DNA from: Clostridiales bacterium NK3B98
Lineage (GTDB): Bacteria; Bacillota; Clostridia; Oscillospirales; Oscillospiraceae
Direction: 5' to 3'
DNA length: 55,418 nucleotides
Assembly: GCA_000421005.1 (NCBI GenBank)
Contig: ATWA01000013.1
Span: forward strand, 1 to 55,418
The first letter of the stretch is position 1; the number at the start of each line of letters is the position of its first letter. Of this stretch, positions 47,001 through 50,900 are shown piece by piece. Below the pieces are notes generated by a model. The model saw nothing but the letters and a program-made list of their open reading frames with translations. It had not been told where the DNA came from and did not search any database. A program made the translations under genes and the position numbers.

Positions 47001-47497
47001 TCTTCGGTCAACTCCCGGTTCAACTCCAAAATGGAGAGCTCTGCGTTATCAGGAATCCCAGCGCTCTCGTCATATGCCACAGTGACGAAATAGGTAATCC
47101 CATCCACACAGGTAATCTCGCCCTTCAGGGTATTTGTTCCCGGAGCGGGAGTCTCCCCTTTTTCCTGAGCAGCGGCTTTTTGGGTAGCCTTCTTCCCTTC
47201 GGATGTCCTCTCCTGAGCAGGCTTTTTCTCTGCGGAAGTCTCCTGCTGAGCAGGTGCTTTCTCTTGGGAAGCGTCTTCCTGCTTCGGCGTTTCCGCCTCG
47301 GGTTCCCCTGTCGGAGTTTCCGCCGGTGGATCGTTTTCTTCCTCGGCGGTATTCTCCGGTTCTGAGGTTGGCAAGGATTCCTCCGTCGATATTGAAGTAT
47401 TCTCCTCTGGCAGTTCCGCAGCGGCAGCAAAAGTCGGCGAAACGGTACTGAAAATCATTTCCAGTGCCAGAACCCATGCTAAGAATCGTCTCTTCAT
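23033..47497 (-). CDS. Giant secreted multi-domain surface protein (8,154 residues; beta-helix / InlB B-repeat / SpaA-like)
   Basis: One unbroken frame of 24,465 bp. A signal peptide (MKRRFLAWVLALEMIFS..., cleavage near TFAAAA) and a Glu/Pro/Thr/Lys-rich stalk (about 28-117) lead into a beta-rich N-terminal region to about 670. Eight parallel beta-helix modules start near residues 673, 1466, 2257, 3008, 6253, 6600, 6966 and 7583. They are built from Pmp-like rungs: GGA(I/V)Y followed by F-x-x-C. Between them lie SpaA/CnaB-like domains (about 2030-2140, about 5660-6240, and the last 150 residues), one B-repeat near 2170-2255 and seven tandem InlB-type B-repeats (about 3936-4484). A large region (about 4485-5660) resembles fimbrial isopeptide or DUF11-like domains only in parts. 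No LPXTG, membrane helix or SLH domain ends the protein. GGAAAGGATG precedes the ATG. The likely role is a giant adhesin or matrix protein; ligand unknown. Confidence 0.9.
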   Translation of the reverse strand: MKRRFLAWVLALEMIFSTVSPTFAAAAELPEENTSISTEESLPTSEPENTAEEENDPPAETPTGEPEAETPKQEDASQEKAPAQQETSAEKKPAQERTSEGKKATQKAAAQEKGETPAPGTNTLKGEITCVDGITYFVTVAYDESAGIPDNAELSILELNRELTEEEAELKENEDRPYDTEKIISEKALEQETFDLNCGLEVEDSDYILFTKFLDISLMVNGEKIQPKTPVKITVETNGVEYGASDAVELAIYNSKETKEWKEKREKLVEEQKEQIESGELKKEDAKRFEKRIYTPLELTNETEEDENTKLTFETSVFARIGITGVVKELESWEVQDSTIVSVYGPRSLGATVNSERMNAPEAGVEKVCAFSVETDADDAPDYDVTYWVNTAPQSEKSDDTENQQENAAESGVVVSELKNSKAKEKLIGLEGTDTPVAIQEGDAIGVAYDTGLRQQTVEADSVTLKGMLPKNAEVTAEDLTEEYSSPEAVKDDVDEGKVKTLAAYDITIESNNQQFQPEEGKSIGVSISGVEVTDETKLEIWHIRDDGTVEVITDFAVEDGTVTFNASGFSVYMIVEYTVDFHWGEYTYQMEGEGQILLSRLLDVLDVQEITIDDVTAVSFSDEELMTVEALDGDWQLTSLKPFDSEETLTLKLKNGHEVDIRVTDEADEVSGVARVIDSNGGKTYYETLLAAFAHANTLTGNVIVETLKETDPSYTLTSGVTFNNSQITSLTIRTAEGVGRSTLTKKHNSPMITFSIANAPLTVENLVLLGGGEDAKVTVSGGAIRQTSASASSGLTLKQVDFGALNEDGVTANMDKAFVSTTKGGAVYTAVNTHITVENCNFYGSKAYCGGGLYYDKGDINHFQVTFTGTKFIDCLVTNEYGAAFSGWYNSGNPAAMHTTIENCVFRNCISNGSYSGAAIVRTVNLDVVNSTFENCHSVRGNHGGALWISTNGNGILNFTGTTFENCYTTGNGGALATEGTPAQFNVTGCTFKNCGVDQNGVVKNSYGGAIQTNAKVLTIENTSFSDCKAGSSGGGAVYASSQLILKNEAGEAIAFTDCSSSGSGGAIYTGGALTLTNDGGTISFSRTTSNKEGGAIHVNSDSMTINNTAGGTIRFEECSAKTSDGGAISTEARPLTVNNSGTIRFQDCIGKSGGAICTHQDTSFTLNNEAGAVFECVNCTGVEKAGAVWTGVFEAKNNEGAIRYNTCVAQGISTDNNNAGAGAVYAGKSFTLTNAGDGTAEFVNCSATKAGANGGAILMNNRYSGTGAVTIVGTAAHPVTFTKCSAPNGNGGAIYHDNNCGQLSLSHVTMSGSSAKQGGAIYTASKDIRLRNTVSITGGTLTGTDVKNGGGIYLKDDEAVITVESDTDTASITINGSKTSDGKNSNLYAGRMAPAFEIKADMLTGVIGISGDTHSGLWFARSTAANVCGNDAALAGVFLDDAGETTANYLGGGFGMIWAEEGAVPVCKMTDADGKLIQYHNEDAVFYGLEEAFGVLEDYAAHPELFSAAPRSIEILVNNITQGSALRIPAMALTLKTAGTNPPDDKYPGTGSRCTVTRSDFTNSMFIMDGTDDFTLEDIIIDGGNAVSDRNGGILRGEEKGGTLTVRNAELKNGKTSQNGGAVYLADGVSLTVSGSTVSGCSAGVSGGGIYLAGKGGTAAFTDSTFTGCTLTSTDTVSNANGSGGAIYSDGRALNVTGCSFTNCKASKRGGAIGYYGEGSTTLTVKGSTFTGCETTLNTTNSGTCFGGGIFVNNGKLTITDHEGTRSCFENCKVNRYGGAVMLYGSGAQTIEHTDFVNCNCGVNNGGAYYTESSGALRFEDCTFQNCAAGSSDGSGGAIYEYSTSENGFTVEACTFKGCQAVSGNGGAIYSKRNVTLTNTLVQNGCTAKNGAAVYTEAKNITVDGGSITGNTATAGGAIGVSAANSRLYFKGSAVVSGNTMNGSASNVYMDFDTDAMICADDLTEGANIGVYVTDSYKGRYGMAGRTFASYIGEANHLDSFVNDREKNGQNEELRGTVFTGNKVAWQGEPLVITVVNSVDNTTPVVGAHFTLERVDWDDTATIIFSGVSDENGRVTIPWQSDVALPGGEAEVTGNGGSCAFELGYGYVLRETESAQGYALPGGHWDITVDGVNGLTPAAKQAPGKAATPAMVKESLFAWKTTNTSNLTITYDLQKGAWTQQPAQVDGGRQRVDFSTAQASTIPEAAPTKDGYSFLAWNSEPDGTGSVAYQPGDVIQASAEGSITLYAVWVESKYVARVIDNSGFISYHEALIDTADATYNGKSVKKGAFTYANTLSGNVTVELFKTAPGTGRTTADESGTYNLGTAFTFNKSGQNLTIRTMPGLGFTSTVRKNVANSSLITVSSPSSLRVEDVIFDGNKANRIGNASGGIFNITSSHAVFTDCTFRDCQLSEKNGSAICYNKGNGILEIYGCTFNNCQSPTNNNSSNSCGGAIVVDGDTATTVIVDRSGRNRTQFIDCVARRYGGAMWLEPNSGRVSIKHTDFIRCKANTNNKSGVGGGFGTDTYDLTVVDCLFEDCTCGYDLGGGFCQRSNSNPSYTVRVSQCRFDGCSAVNGGGCYITNSSARITDSSFSNCRATNGNGGGVYAAGAVTVQGSGTGAVRFDNCSATGNGGGVYAGGVPNIIINAAFTDNWAADGGSVYIYGKDSTQSLEMRNCFFDGHESLAADKLNATSNGGAVRVGDGYHQIYDCTFKDATSGNEGGLVWAYPGNNDKVDMQRCSFDGHDSLDPSVKNAKTGGGLYIQVATGSVKDTVFEDCSADKGGGMYAHTAVTGENLTVTDCTATANGGGAYFNAAANFSNAVFEDCRASGNGGAMYFVAGGTLTDVSVDGHKELDAATPNAVKGGAIWLANSKTLYITGGTIQHCSASDAAGGAINVGGKDAVLNFEGSAVVYNNPSNGTGVQQKNVVLDQNTNGIVRTTSAGLNRDARIGVYATDEQNAVHGVSGMSFGTWVSADNLTCFVNDRDDTLFGTTHPSGNLIYWGGIICKVVDGEHNEHLFSTLNSAVSYIRTNLGGTGTVEMLKDYAVLEFDKVTLDNATDNITFTTAHTKTEKEDWEQYTFKDTLEGKADADKGTAILSRGWNGGDSVDKPIFYVNSTNARLTTQDIILEGRNGSTQHTGRAAYLNNGSMSVQGGTTIRNFNTGASGSAIYATATGHLDMDDNTGAILFENCWNTSSNAYGGTIYTDASLSMDNNSGSITFRNCYSTGTNGDGGVLASQASNARITALNNTGTILFDNCRCEGTGTQGGALFVNHSCVIDLECADNGTIVFQDCYVRSADSYYGGGAICGWSNAEIRLIGSQTDSILFENCSTRAGGGGGAVKGAKVTLENVTFGGTTVDENGNTIADPAKKCYTVGGGGGAVAAEGELNVTGCKFYGSTSNSSGGAIYQKGAGNVSVSDTDFTDCVANGYGGGVYFESKNITRSIAFERCEFTRCNAATQHGGAISGVYNSADAYAKDITVKECVFTDCKSGTWSGALILRANYADIVDCDFIRCCGKTDGSEDDRAGAIYVSKATTVNVVRCYFDNDNKGRLDGSALFLNDTATNLNIQGCEFVNCPTKSVKGNNESLTGGGAVYARATTTTIGKSTVPSTVPTAGTAKGKTAGEVIKSSFERCTSTTNGGAVCATGVLNISDTEFTECTATTNGGGVYAAGTATLSEGSSFNGCSATSGGGVYAAGAVTLNGGSSFNSCSAANGGGVYANSTSTLNGAELTGCSASSYGGGIFANGNTTLQSGTAIRNCTVTSATGRGGALWLTKDRTATFLGGTQEGVHGVEITGCSAGNNDSGAVDSGAADSDGSTKLYFEGNVFVHGNLPADSTEEHNVVLNANNLGIINTTANGLGTEAEIGVYVNGDKSAAHFQNYGEEQKDFGTNRSKNSDNTYNIENLEGFMNDRLTFAGGLGSKNNTIAWTTAYKLVLDPNGGEGNPISVVLPYNKEYTLGQPYTKEGYFFAGWNTRKDGTGEDSYAVSDVVSRLTEVEGATVTLYAQWEEYDPCIIYFHPNGGSQVDVRTVKPGIKLGLLPSSEREHYTFLRWMLIDDEGQEVPYTQNTVVNSDLHFYASWQKRVKITFDAQGGIVGETLREMSPGKIGSLPKTEQPAASSKDYEFVTWYRLGENDEIIPINDNTVFTEDATVYAQWRVIKRRLRFDTGDGYPAVDPSTNTWWYTPWVDDLDTIKNYPMDWFPELTNHGYEFVGWFTKTSGGEQVQPGDVINLQEISVLHARWRATQRVTVTFDSDGGSSCGSMTLVKGDQLGRTPVTTKNGYVFTGWYQLGLLGLFAQDENGNDIQVTSSTQVDENIKVKAKWEKMPTVTFDSDGGSACAPLSTRKGTRISGYPVPTKTGYSFAGWYLAEQTADGIQFLQPETEVNSKTVINDDILVKAKWADIVTVTFNYVSLTDDSGNPRTETRQIVRGKIVGSLPGAYDSKNVLEGWYPNPDYSGDALTVDTVIQEDCTYYAKWIPVKEEFTQPVKYDYTIHWTDETTSSLTNLNDRLTWHVNGTDSGTVKAHAEVLFTLKKTDGGKIPVEGICIQVPKYVFEDWNGNPIKGKNNVITFVPKKPNVTSLGVYYVDNGDSYLLYNSKETDNLNLTLRITYEADLSSVKAIRMDSETGYHLDQKGNVLVDGNGNPRLTTAQEYTPRENPFVVNIKADNLHVNETHTEYLSTAAYKKYTRESFSAAFYTGGSAVYKTWQNEWPVENKPGDAEKYFFVKWTHGNFSISKSGSFGQYATTGDKFTTTDRTWLDENHSVYDVVYETPSYVVTKHPYSQLVNNQMSLSMKETAEGEWTGEWNTGDRETGSGTITCYVDFRRDEPGSTVQSSESVTALSASKGYSGYSYYASGQDSLLDDECISATYHLYMSGPGYQDEEGEWRKGNWLNLEQKGDSNIYYAVPYTMVLRDGDKGDVTFYSENTGRQITLGDNDYNYTKLTVSLSNRDGYKENGNWHSIKNTAYTSWKPVEVWLRRVGKTVYYKYTDLYFTSDKSMSISLPEDTAGVELRYDTFYWQTYLDAYVTLKINPTAHVKNLVNVDYNSRKSSTFYNKATLMAVVNETGDRFTAGERLYSRRDDDNTFSCGKSKTGLEVTKSVGSIVNDSNHSLQKASVSVTGKHVNSAYRTKPIYEGTFYELLPPGTSVDEKTVKVSAGKNLSRNLYNVEFVNDWKGTGQTMMIVSVGMPETIRSSSVTMSYTLANTYENIIANGYDVYIPSAFVETGSNREAYEYLWKNSRYSRWMLVDGIANGALIFQDLEADAENLPFTGYNAATVPYLEINVFAASFAKLVKTKETSIENEETVDGTGFVVDGETIAGTSYQYRLQYGQGVNQESAQLVFYDLLEKSTKEVKRPEGDTVIVSEWQGTFKDIQVPEIVSSANQKVCKPVVYYSDLDAADISDLDSDLSNSEVWTKRENWSTAKPEGTKITAVAVDLSKAEDGSDFILQGQDIAVAYITMESPSDSTLDGKTAVNSASYSSMMYELGQASISAENGVLQNNESQTTVTLHPVEEQLTLTSNPPSGTGVQPALMAYQDTIEYDIGVYNPDTCFNYRNIYIEDLLPEEVQLEENSIYTYVNDDKENAVKIGKSSRVSMTKDSSGKLMFEIYQLRPGETMHIVLPCIVTTEEGVFTNQAKLTGVNGLVRTDTASDTTYHEVKKFPVEFRKLVLGAPMEMYLPGATLALADGSGRVKERWTTANEPHTVKIGAGEYTLREDAVPDNYAAAEPIKFTLSRDGKISIKKQEQPGLRIDMYDKYIAVDTVLETAVSGEDAETDVPFSYTVTMTGLKAGKTYEVLNSAGSRIGTFTADRNGNASYEYTQKHNGSVTLSKLPTGAQVTVTQKAITGETDYVPSYEALMVKDGTETPLHSGESYLRNQALTTRSTRVDIDSGVAHIRFNNQRLKGLPVRIIVLDALRNTPVAGARLKVTQASETVSEWTSTQDYKLVYLPFDSVCSLIETATPDTNGYTATGESAALTVIGQNTLQCSDPSLLSQDANGYIVTIRKAKLTVQNLGLSTDFYQKGAKFELWAEGVAEPVAAWVSTEADKVLYLDRGQTYTVKKTEAPINYEAVAPAQVTVTVDDLVAITVDDAAKKRYDSDDGVLKFYDRYVETLTILNMATWPDPAPQFVFRISGLNPGDVYKYQLVNAAGGAADGTFTVNSDGEIVIDSLENFIPTQTAKLIIKDLPHDITITETKDAGYFYTTEWIMDDDAVLEAEDGIERSTVSPILTGRNTIASINKPNIVRVRSKGEDGVWSDWKYFDALSNAEKTGAFDYVNDPKTRTVTNEDGTSTEVTYYLSGDVEMETLLASDEKYTLTSGFEFTNKNLTSLTMQSAEEVTAAGKHTVIHSQSEDTMLVFSTSCPVTVKDMEFSGKLNDSVVMQDTDGGAMRIKTGSLTLSNTSIHDFTNAGSGGALYAGDGTTVTIQEGTEIRNCSAQYGGAIYGDHGVVEREDENGTTTTVPVHSEIVMNGGVITSNTTMGGNHAAVEAGSISFDGIVKVVGNTNSNGANANVLLDQDSNEGILSSRLESGSQVGVYVNNQQYAAHGTCEMPFGTYQVGQNLNLFTNDRNGMFGEEDPDHLEERLIRWQSYACKITDKNDRILYYRDGDSYKEAVFMTLDEAFANLNNLYMDKQGSKYTPEDAEHLAKVKMLKDEVHQPSPIAQSSGYHVELTTAGKYDTDYAYTGTHSKATIIAWDGTGSKSSLFTLSGGTQFTVSNLIIDGNRDGGRTTGDGGLFYLSGVKNKTGIVTTSLTLTDGAVLQNNSSNGNGGAVYVNEYATLSVENATIQNCEAASGGGVYMYAKSGSRANTQITLGDGARITDNSLTVADASAGADFTKGAGVYIQDGTISVGGSATVYHNYAPGATVTENGQTFTSPDRESNLRLAGKTNQSWITLTSNLTGTIGICNAGEAGYQFGTGTVENLTGQERFIDDASGMTGTLEHARNKDGYKIFWQKNSVCRLTTPDPERKWLYKRSGTNGYILCEYTNFHDAMADVQANATYYYKEDDNYIAYKAYNAKNKSLNLEFFVPEYTFRSTDRFNESLKTNVKITTAHELWTDGQWVPTTQSAVLKREASFNYNFIRLKDSDYTMTQENLVLDGMNVPTATLAIEGSGALVHLYHGRFVLGTGAVIRNGYSSTHCGGIDVDGGHLIVDGGTITNCYSATHSGAIHIHKLEPTELIFRSGLIENCRAKTFGGAIYAERKMIFEGGTIRNCATEGDGGAIYIVEDRADKDSYIELDAGAKIEDCHAKNGGAIYLQDGILKMCGGNANTVGGLIQDCYAEDRGGAILQENGEMTISDYAEITGCYAGGTGAVYIGNGTKDTQYLTNTADSSWTTNWNKNRKSVTVNISGSPQVINNWQGTKTEPTATSNIDLTRITETGDNFNEVINATGLMENAQVGLYITNTSHDTAGDKFGTTVAAAANSGLHGFINDIHQPLVGWPCKANEAGGTYWAAPLNVSVWTLGTSLPLLVEGSEGVFAPDYSEKETEVAADTPSGLPAKYAALNSAAKAVHDGTECAFVYTAISVPESSDVTIVALKYNPISGSWQFKSAAKNSSWENVPVNATVKLYYRPICKIVDNNPVNGKKVGTTGRYEHIFATVNAALNYAINGFNNGNPMSADNPVAIEMVADYQMEDSNQVILSGDKDNIILKTADTTGGVFNYLPTFSREEGRLATDRDDQAILKRSGDSAGGSLFTVKNGAKLTVQGVVLDGANVAAQTPVVGGILHGTAGSVVTVTSGSVLRNSRADSGGAIFAEGCQLTLEECTVTNNAAKNGGAVYVDANAALILRDGTDGTNPTHATISGNSADGAGAGIYVALGGVVELSGGVDFGGTDRTESVGSDNGDLKGTEGNFVTAEADPNARNGGKAYPTQDGRQKVRQDIYLAETGAESSSATEYVPASILITGDITAPEGSIWVWANSQYRYKQQMPFAKADGVEFAENPTGTQLDAAQLKAFRNAQDDAATENSTDTYLFGTIEGEVTDRGIIYWSGISGYQKVILKKVHKLDDAWEDPITKEKYPVYNPMNSASGVSFTLYKGSANEAYVWKNPSNSSQTQKMENLVPGANGIFWLGVMPCGTYFLKEEWVKNDETTVIKWFYLIVHETGVYIGDGENPEDGGFDTREAAVTAAASKSTELKTASQG
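34045..35690 (-). repeat. Seven tandem InlB-type B-repeats inside the giant protein
   Basis: Seven consecutive units of about 70-85 residues follow the Listeria-Bacteroides (Flg_new) pattern: T-F-D-x-x-G-G near the start, GY-x-F-x-G-W in the middle and a closing A-x-W. Examples are VTFDSDGGSACAPL...GYSFAGWY and VTFDSDGGSSCGSM...GYVFTGWY. They are diverged in sequence, so the array is old. They form a beta-grasp-like stalk between the two halves of beta-helix modules. An isolated eighth unit lies at about 40735-40990. Confidence 0.8.
36330..36554 (-). repeat. 75-bp tandem repeat (three copies) within a beta-helix module
   Basis: The block beginning TACACGCCGCCGCC recurs at 36330, 36405 and 36480, an exact 75-base period. 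It encodes 25-residue rungs of the form GGGVYAAG-x-x-TL-x-x-GSSFN-x-CSA. The copies are far more alike in DNA than other rungs of the gene, so this is a recent in-frame duplication that can expand or contract without breaking the frame. Confidence 0.8.
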
Positions 47498-47635
47498 AAC
47501 TATTCATCCTTTCCTTCCGTCAGGAACCACTCAAAGGAGATAACTGTCAGCCCTGAAAAAGGCTCTTTCATCGTTTGAGAAGAGGGGCATCTGTGCCGAT
47601 CATGCACACGAACCCCTAATTATATAACCATACGT
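47498..47635 (-). promoter_or_regulatory. Structured 5' leader of the giant gene
   Basis: About 135 bases lie between the predicted transcription start and the ATG. One element has an outer stem AGGGG/CCCCT (47583-47587 with 47613-47617), a 4x4 internal loop and an inner stem TGTGC/GCACA (47592-47596 with 47604-47608) with a 7-base loop. A second has CTCAAA/TTTGAG (47530-47535 with 47574-47579) enclosing AGCC/GGCT (47549-47552 with 47561-47564). I do not recognise a known riboswitch, in particular not the class I c-di-GMP consensus. The leader could still control translation or mRNA stability. Confidence 0.45.
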
Positions 47636-47639
47636 TCTC

Positions 47640-47667
47640 ATTATATCTTTTTTATTCTATTTTTCAA
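47640..47667 (-). promoter_or_regulatory. SigmaA promoter of the giant gene
   Basis: On the minus strand TTGAAA (complement of 47662-47667) and a perfect TATAAT (complement of 47640-47645) are separated by 16 bases in an AT-rich stretch. This gives the giant gene its own transcript, independent of the upstream GGDEF-EAL gene. Confidence 0.78.
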
Positions 47668-47765
47668 GTGTATCTTACAATTTTTGGCCCTCATTTTTGT
47701 GGATGGGGCAGCAGCCCAGGTTCAGAGCCGCTTCAAACCCCTTTGCCGAAGGCAGTTTTGTCACC

Positions 47766-47786
47766 TTTTCCACAGGCTTATCCACA
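47766..47786 (+). other. Pair of DnaA-box-like 9-mers
   Basis: TTTTCCACA (47766-47774) and the perfect consensus TTATCCACA (47778-47786) lie in the same orientation, 12 bases apart start to start, about 100 bases upstream of the giant gene's promoter. No dnaA, dnaN or AT-rich unwinding region is present, so this is not an origin as far as the window shows. It may be a DnaA-binding regulatory site or chance. Confidence 0.45.
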
Positions 47787-47814
47787 AGATGACTCCGAGA
47801 ATTGTCCTGGCTGC

Positions 47815-47853
47815 ACAACAAAATGCGCAGCCGCTGAAAAACGACTGCGCATT
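47815..47853 (-). terminator. Intrinsic terminator of the GGDEF-EAL gene
   Basis: On the minus strand a 9-bp stem, AATGCGCAG with CTGCGCATT (47822-47830 with 47845-47853), is followed by TTTTGTTGT. It separates the signalling gene from the giant gene. Confidence 0.75.
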
Positions 47854-47867
47854 CCTCTTTGATTCCC

Positions 47868-47900
47868 CACAGGCAGGGAAACATACGCTCCCAGCCTGTG
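47868..47900 (-). other. Hairpin following the GGDEF-EAL stop codon
   Basis: CACAGGC (47868-47874) pairs with GCCTGTG (47894-47900), and inside it GGGA pairs with TCCC after an A-A mismatch. There is no T run on the minus strand. It may protect the 3' end ahead of the terminator at 47815-47853. No gene is visible at 47498-47926. Confidence 0.5.
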
Positions 47901-47926
47901 CTCCTGTGCCGCAGAAGAAACTATGG

Positions 47927-50900
47927 TTATTGGGGCAGGCCGCTCTGAGACTTGAGCATTTTTTTGTTCTCGTACATCTTTTGATCGGCACGTTCAAACA
48001 CACGGTTCACCCGCAGGTCATCTGCAAACTTGGACATACCGCAGGCAATCACCACACCCCTGTTCTGCACAGCCTCCCGGTTGTGGGCGTGGATCTGCTC
48101 CACCAGCTGGTCAATCCGCTCATAGTCCGAGCCCTGAGAGATGACCGCAAATTCGTCTCCCCCCACCCGGAAGACCGGGCTGTGCTGGAAGGTGTCGCAG
48201 ATGATCTTACAGGCATCCCGCAGCAGCTTGTCTCCCGCCTGGTGTCCATAGGTATCGTTGGTGGTTTTCAGATTGTTCACGTCCAGCATGACCACCGAGA
48301 AGGGCTGCTGGGTCTGTTCCGTGATCTGCCGATTCATCCGCTCCTCCACCTCAACATAGGCATGTCTGTTTTTCACCCCGGTGAGGGCATCTACGTTGGC
48401 CAGCTCCCGGGCCTGAATCAGCCTGCGCCCAAACTCCTGCTCCTGACGCACCTGAGCGTCTACATCGTTGAGACCCACAATCAGCCGGGGTCCCTCCTTT
48501 TCCTCCACCATGGCCGCCTTCATTTGGGTATAGGTGGGTTTCCCGTCCATCAGCAGACGGTAGGTCAGGGTAAAGATGCCGCTGCGGGCAACCTCCTCCA
48601 TAACGTGCTTTTTTGTAAACACGGAGAGAAAGAGCTCCAAATCCTCGGGAGCGTTGAAAATCTTCGCTTTTTCCCGGACAGTTTCAAAGAAGTCAGAGCC
48701 TTCCTTTTCCTGCGCAAAATTTTTATCATAATCGGCGCTGGAGCTGAATTCCCGGTAATTGCCGTTTTGGGGATCTACCACATAGATACAGATATAGTTG
48801 CCGGAGATGGCGTGGAGTCGGGCGTAGATGGTACGCTCCTCCATCATTCGCTCTTCCAGACGGCGCTTGTGCATCAGCTCGTCAATGTCCGAGACGGAGA
48901 TAACGATAAACCGTCTGTCGTCCTCGATGCGGGATACCCGCATACGCACATAGAAGACACGATCTCCTTTGATTCTCCGGTAAATCAACTCAAACACTTT
49001 GGACTGATCCAGAGCACGATTCAGGAAATCCCGGTTCATGGCCTCTACGAACGCCGCCTGATCCTCTTGGTGGACAAACAGTCTGGCGTCCCGCTCGCAG
49101 CCCTCAAAGAAGTCTGTGTCATGGCGTGCCTCGGTCAGCACCCCAAGGGTATCGTCCGTGTGGTACTCGATAAACTCGTCTGTGTCCATGTTCACATAGT
49201 ACAGGTCGGTGGTGCCCCGTGCCAATGCCTGTGCAATGTGGGTAAAAATGGTGACGCTGCTGAGCGCCTGTTCGCAGGCCTCCTTGGTCTCCTCATGCTC
49301 CCGCTGTATCCGAACCATGTCAGTCACGTCCTGACTCATCCCCAGCAGGCACAGCCGCCCGGAGAAGTCAATGTATTTCAGCTTGGTGGTCTGGAACTGG
49401 CGCTGATTGCCCCCGGCATCCAGCACGTCCTCAAAGAAGATATGGGGTCTGTCCATGGAGATGGCCTTTTGATCGTCCTGTACAAAGTGGGCTGCCGTCT
49501 CCGCATCAAAGATTTCCGCATCCGTCAGCCCCACCACCTGGGCGGGGGTCTTTTTATGGGCATATTCCGCAAAGGACTGATTACAGGCAAGGTAGACCCC
49601 GGTCTCAGCGAGCTTGCTGAAGGTCATGCAGGGCATATTGTTCAGCAGCGATTCCACGGTGTTCTTCAGCTCTGTGACCTTGGACGCCTCCTGTGCAAGG
49701 TACTGAGGCGCATATTCGCCGTCAGCGCTTCCTTGTCCGGCAGTCTCCGTCCCGTCGGATGCGTCCCGGCTGACTGCAAGCACCGCCACGGCAACCGCCG
49801 CCGAGCCTGTCACCGGATTCACCGCTACACGGCGGATCATGGCGTGAACCACTGCGTTTTCGCTCACTTTTTCATCTACTACCATCCGGCTGCCCTCCCG
49901 GCTGCACTGCAATACCGCCTTGAGGAAAATCGCTCCCAGCCGGGACGCTCTGGGGTCGGCGGTGTCAAAGGGCTCTGTGTTGTAATCCATGTCCAGCGCC
50001 CGCTGCATAAAGTCACGGTAGGAGCGGTTGCAGCGGAGGAACTGCATCACGGTGCCGTTGACCTCGATGATGCACATGGGCAGGGTGTTGAAATACTGGG
50101 ACAGGGAATCGTCATTTTCGCTGGAGAGGGCGGAAATATCATAGAGGTTGACCCGTCCAATGGAGGCATAGTAGTCCGATTCCTCCGGGTTTTCGTAGCT
50201 CAGCTCTTTGTCCCGTTTCACCTGAGAGAGGGTCCAGTCAAAGGGCAGGGGCGTACCGTAGTAGTAGCCCTGAATCTTTGTACAGCCGATTTCCCGGAGG
50301 AAATCCACCTGCTCCCGCTGCTCAACCCCCTCGCACACCGTTTCCGTGCCCAGACCAATGGCCATTTTCATCAGCTCGGTGAGGATGATCCTGCTCTCAT
50401 CCCCTACCTCAAAGCGCTCCATGAAGCGCATATCAAATTTGATGAGGTCAAAGTGAATCTGCTGCAGCACGTCCAGAGAGGAATACCCGCTGCCGAAGTC
50501 GTCCATCCACACCGGGAAGCCCAGCGCCTGAAAGTGCTCCACCTGCTGCTTCATAAAGGCAAAATCGCCGCCGATAACGCTCTCTGTGATCTCAATGGTA
50601 ATCAGGGAGCGGGCAATGCCGGCATCGTCTACCCGGCGGCGGATCTCTTCCACAATATCGCAGCTCTCAAAGTCCATACGGGAGAGGTTGACCGATTGAG
50701 GCACCAGATAGACCCCCGCTTCCGCCTGCTGCTTCAATTTCAGAAGCACCTGCTCCAGCACATACAAATCCAGCTTGTAAATCAGCTTGGAGGATTCCAG
50801 CGCAGGGATAAAATCACCGGGAGAGAGGAAGCCCAAGGCGGGGTCAATCCAGCGCGCCAGCGCTTCCTCGTCGCAGACCTTGCTGTCCGCCGTGCGGACG

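Noticed and set aside
23033-47497. CRISPR-like pattern of many short repeats (ATTGCGCCGCCG) on the plus strand
   Set aside because: The spacing is irregular, the repeats are in codon phase on the other strand and encode the GGAI/GGAV rung motif.
47498-47640. Class I c-di-GMP riboswitch before the giant gene
   Set aside because: I looked for the conserved core segments and tetraloop-receptor layout and did not find them; only unassigned stems are present.
47700-47930. Chromosomal replication origin at the DnaA-box pair
   Set aside because: Only two boxes, no AT-rich unwinding element and no dnaA, dnaN, recF or gyrase genes in the window.
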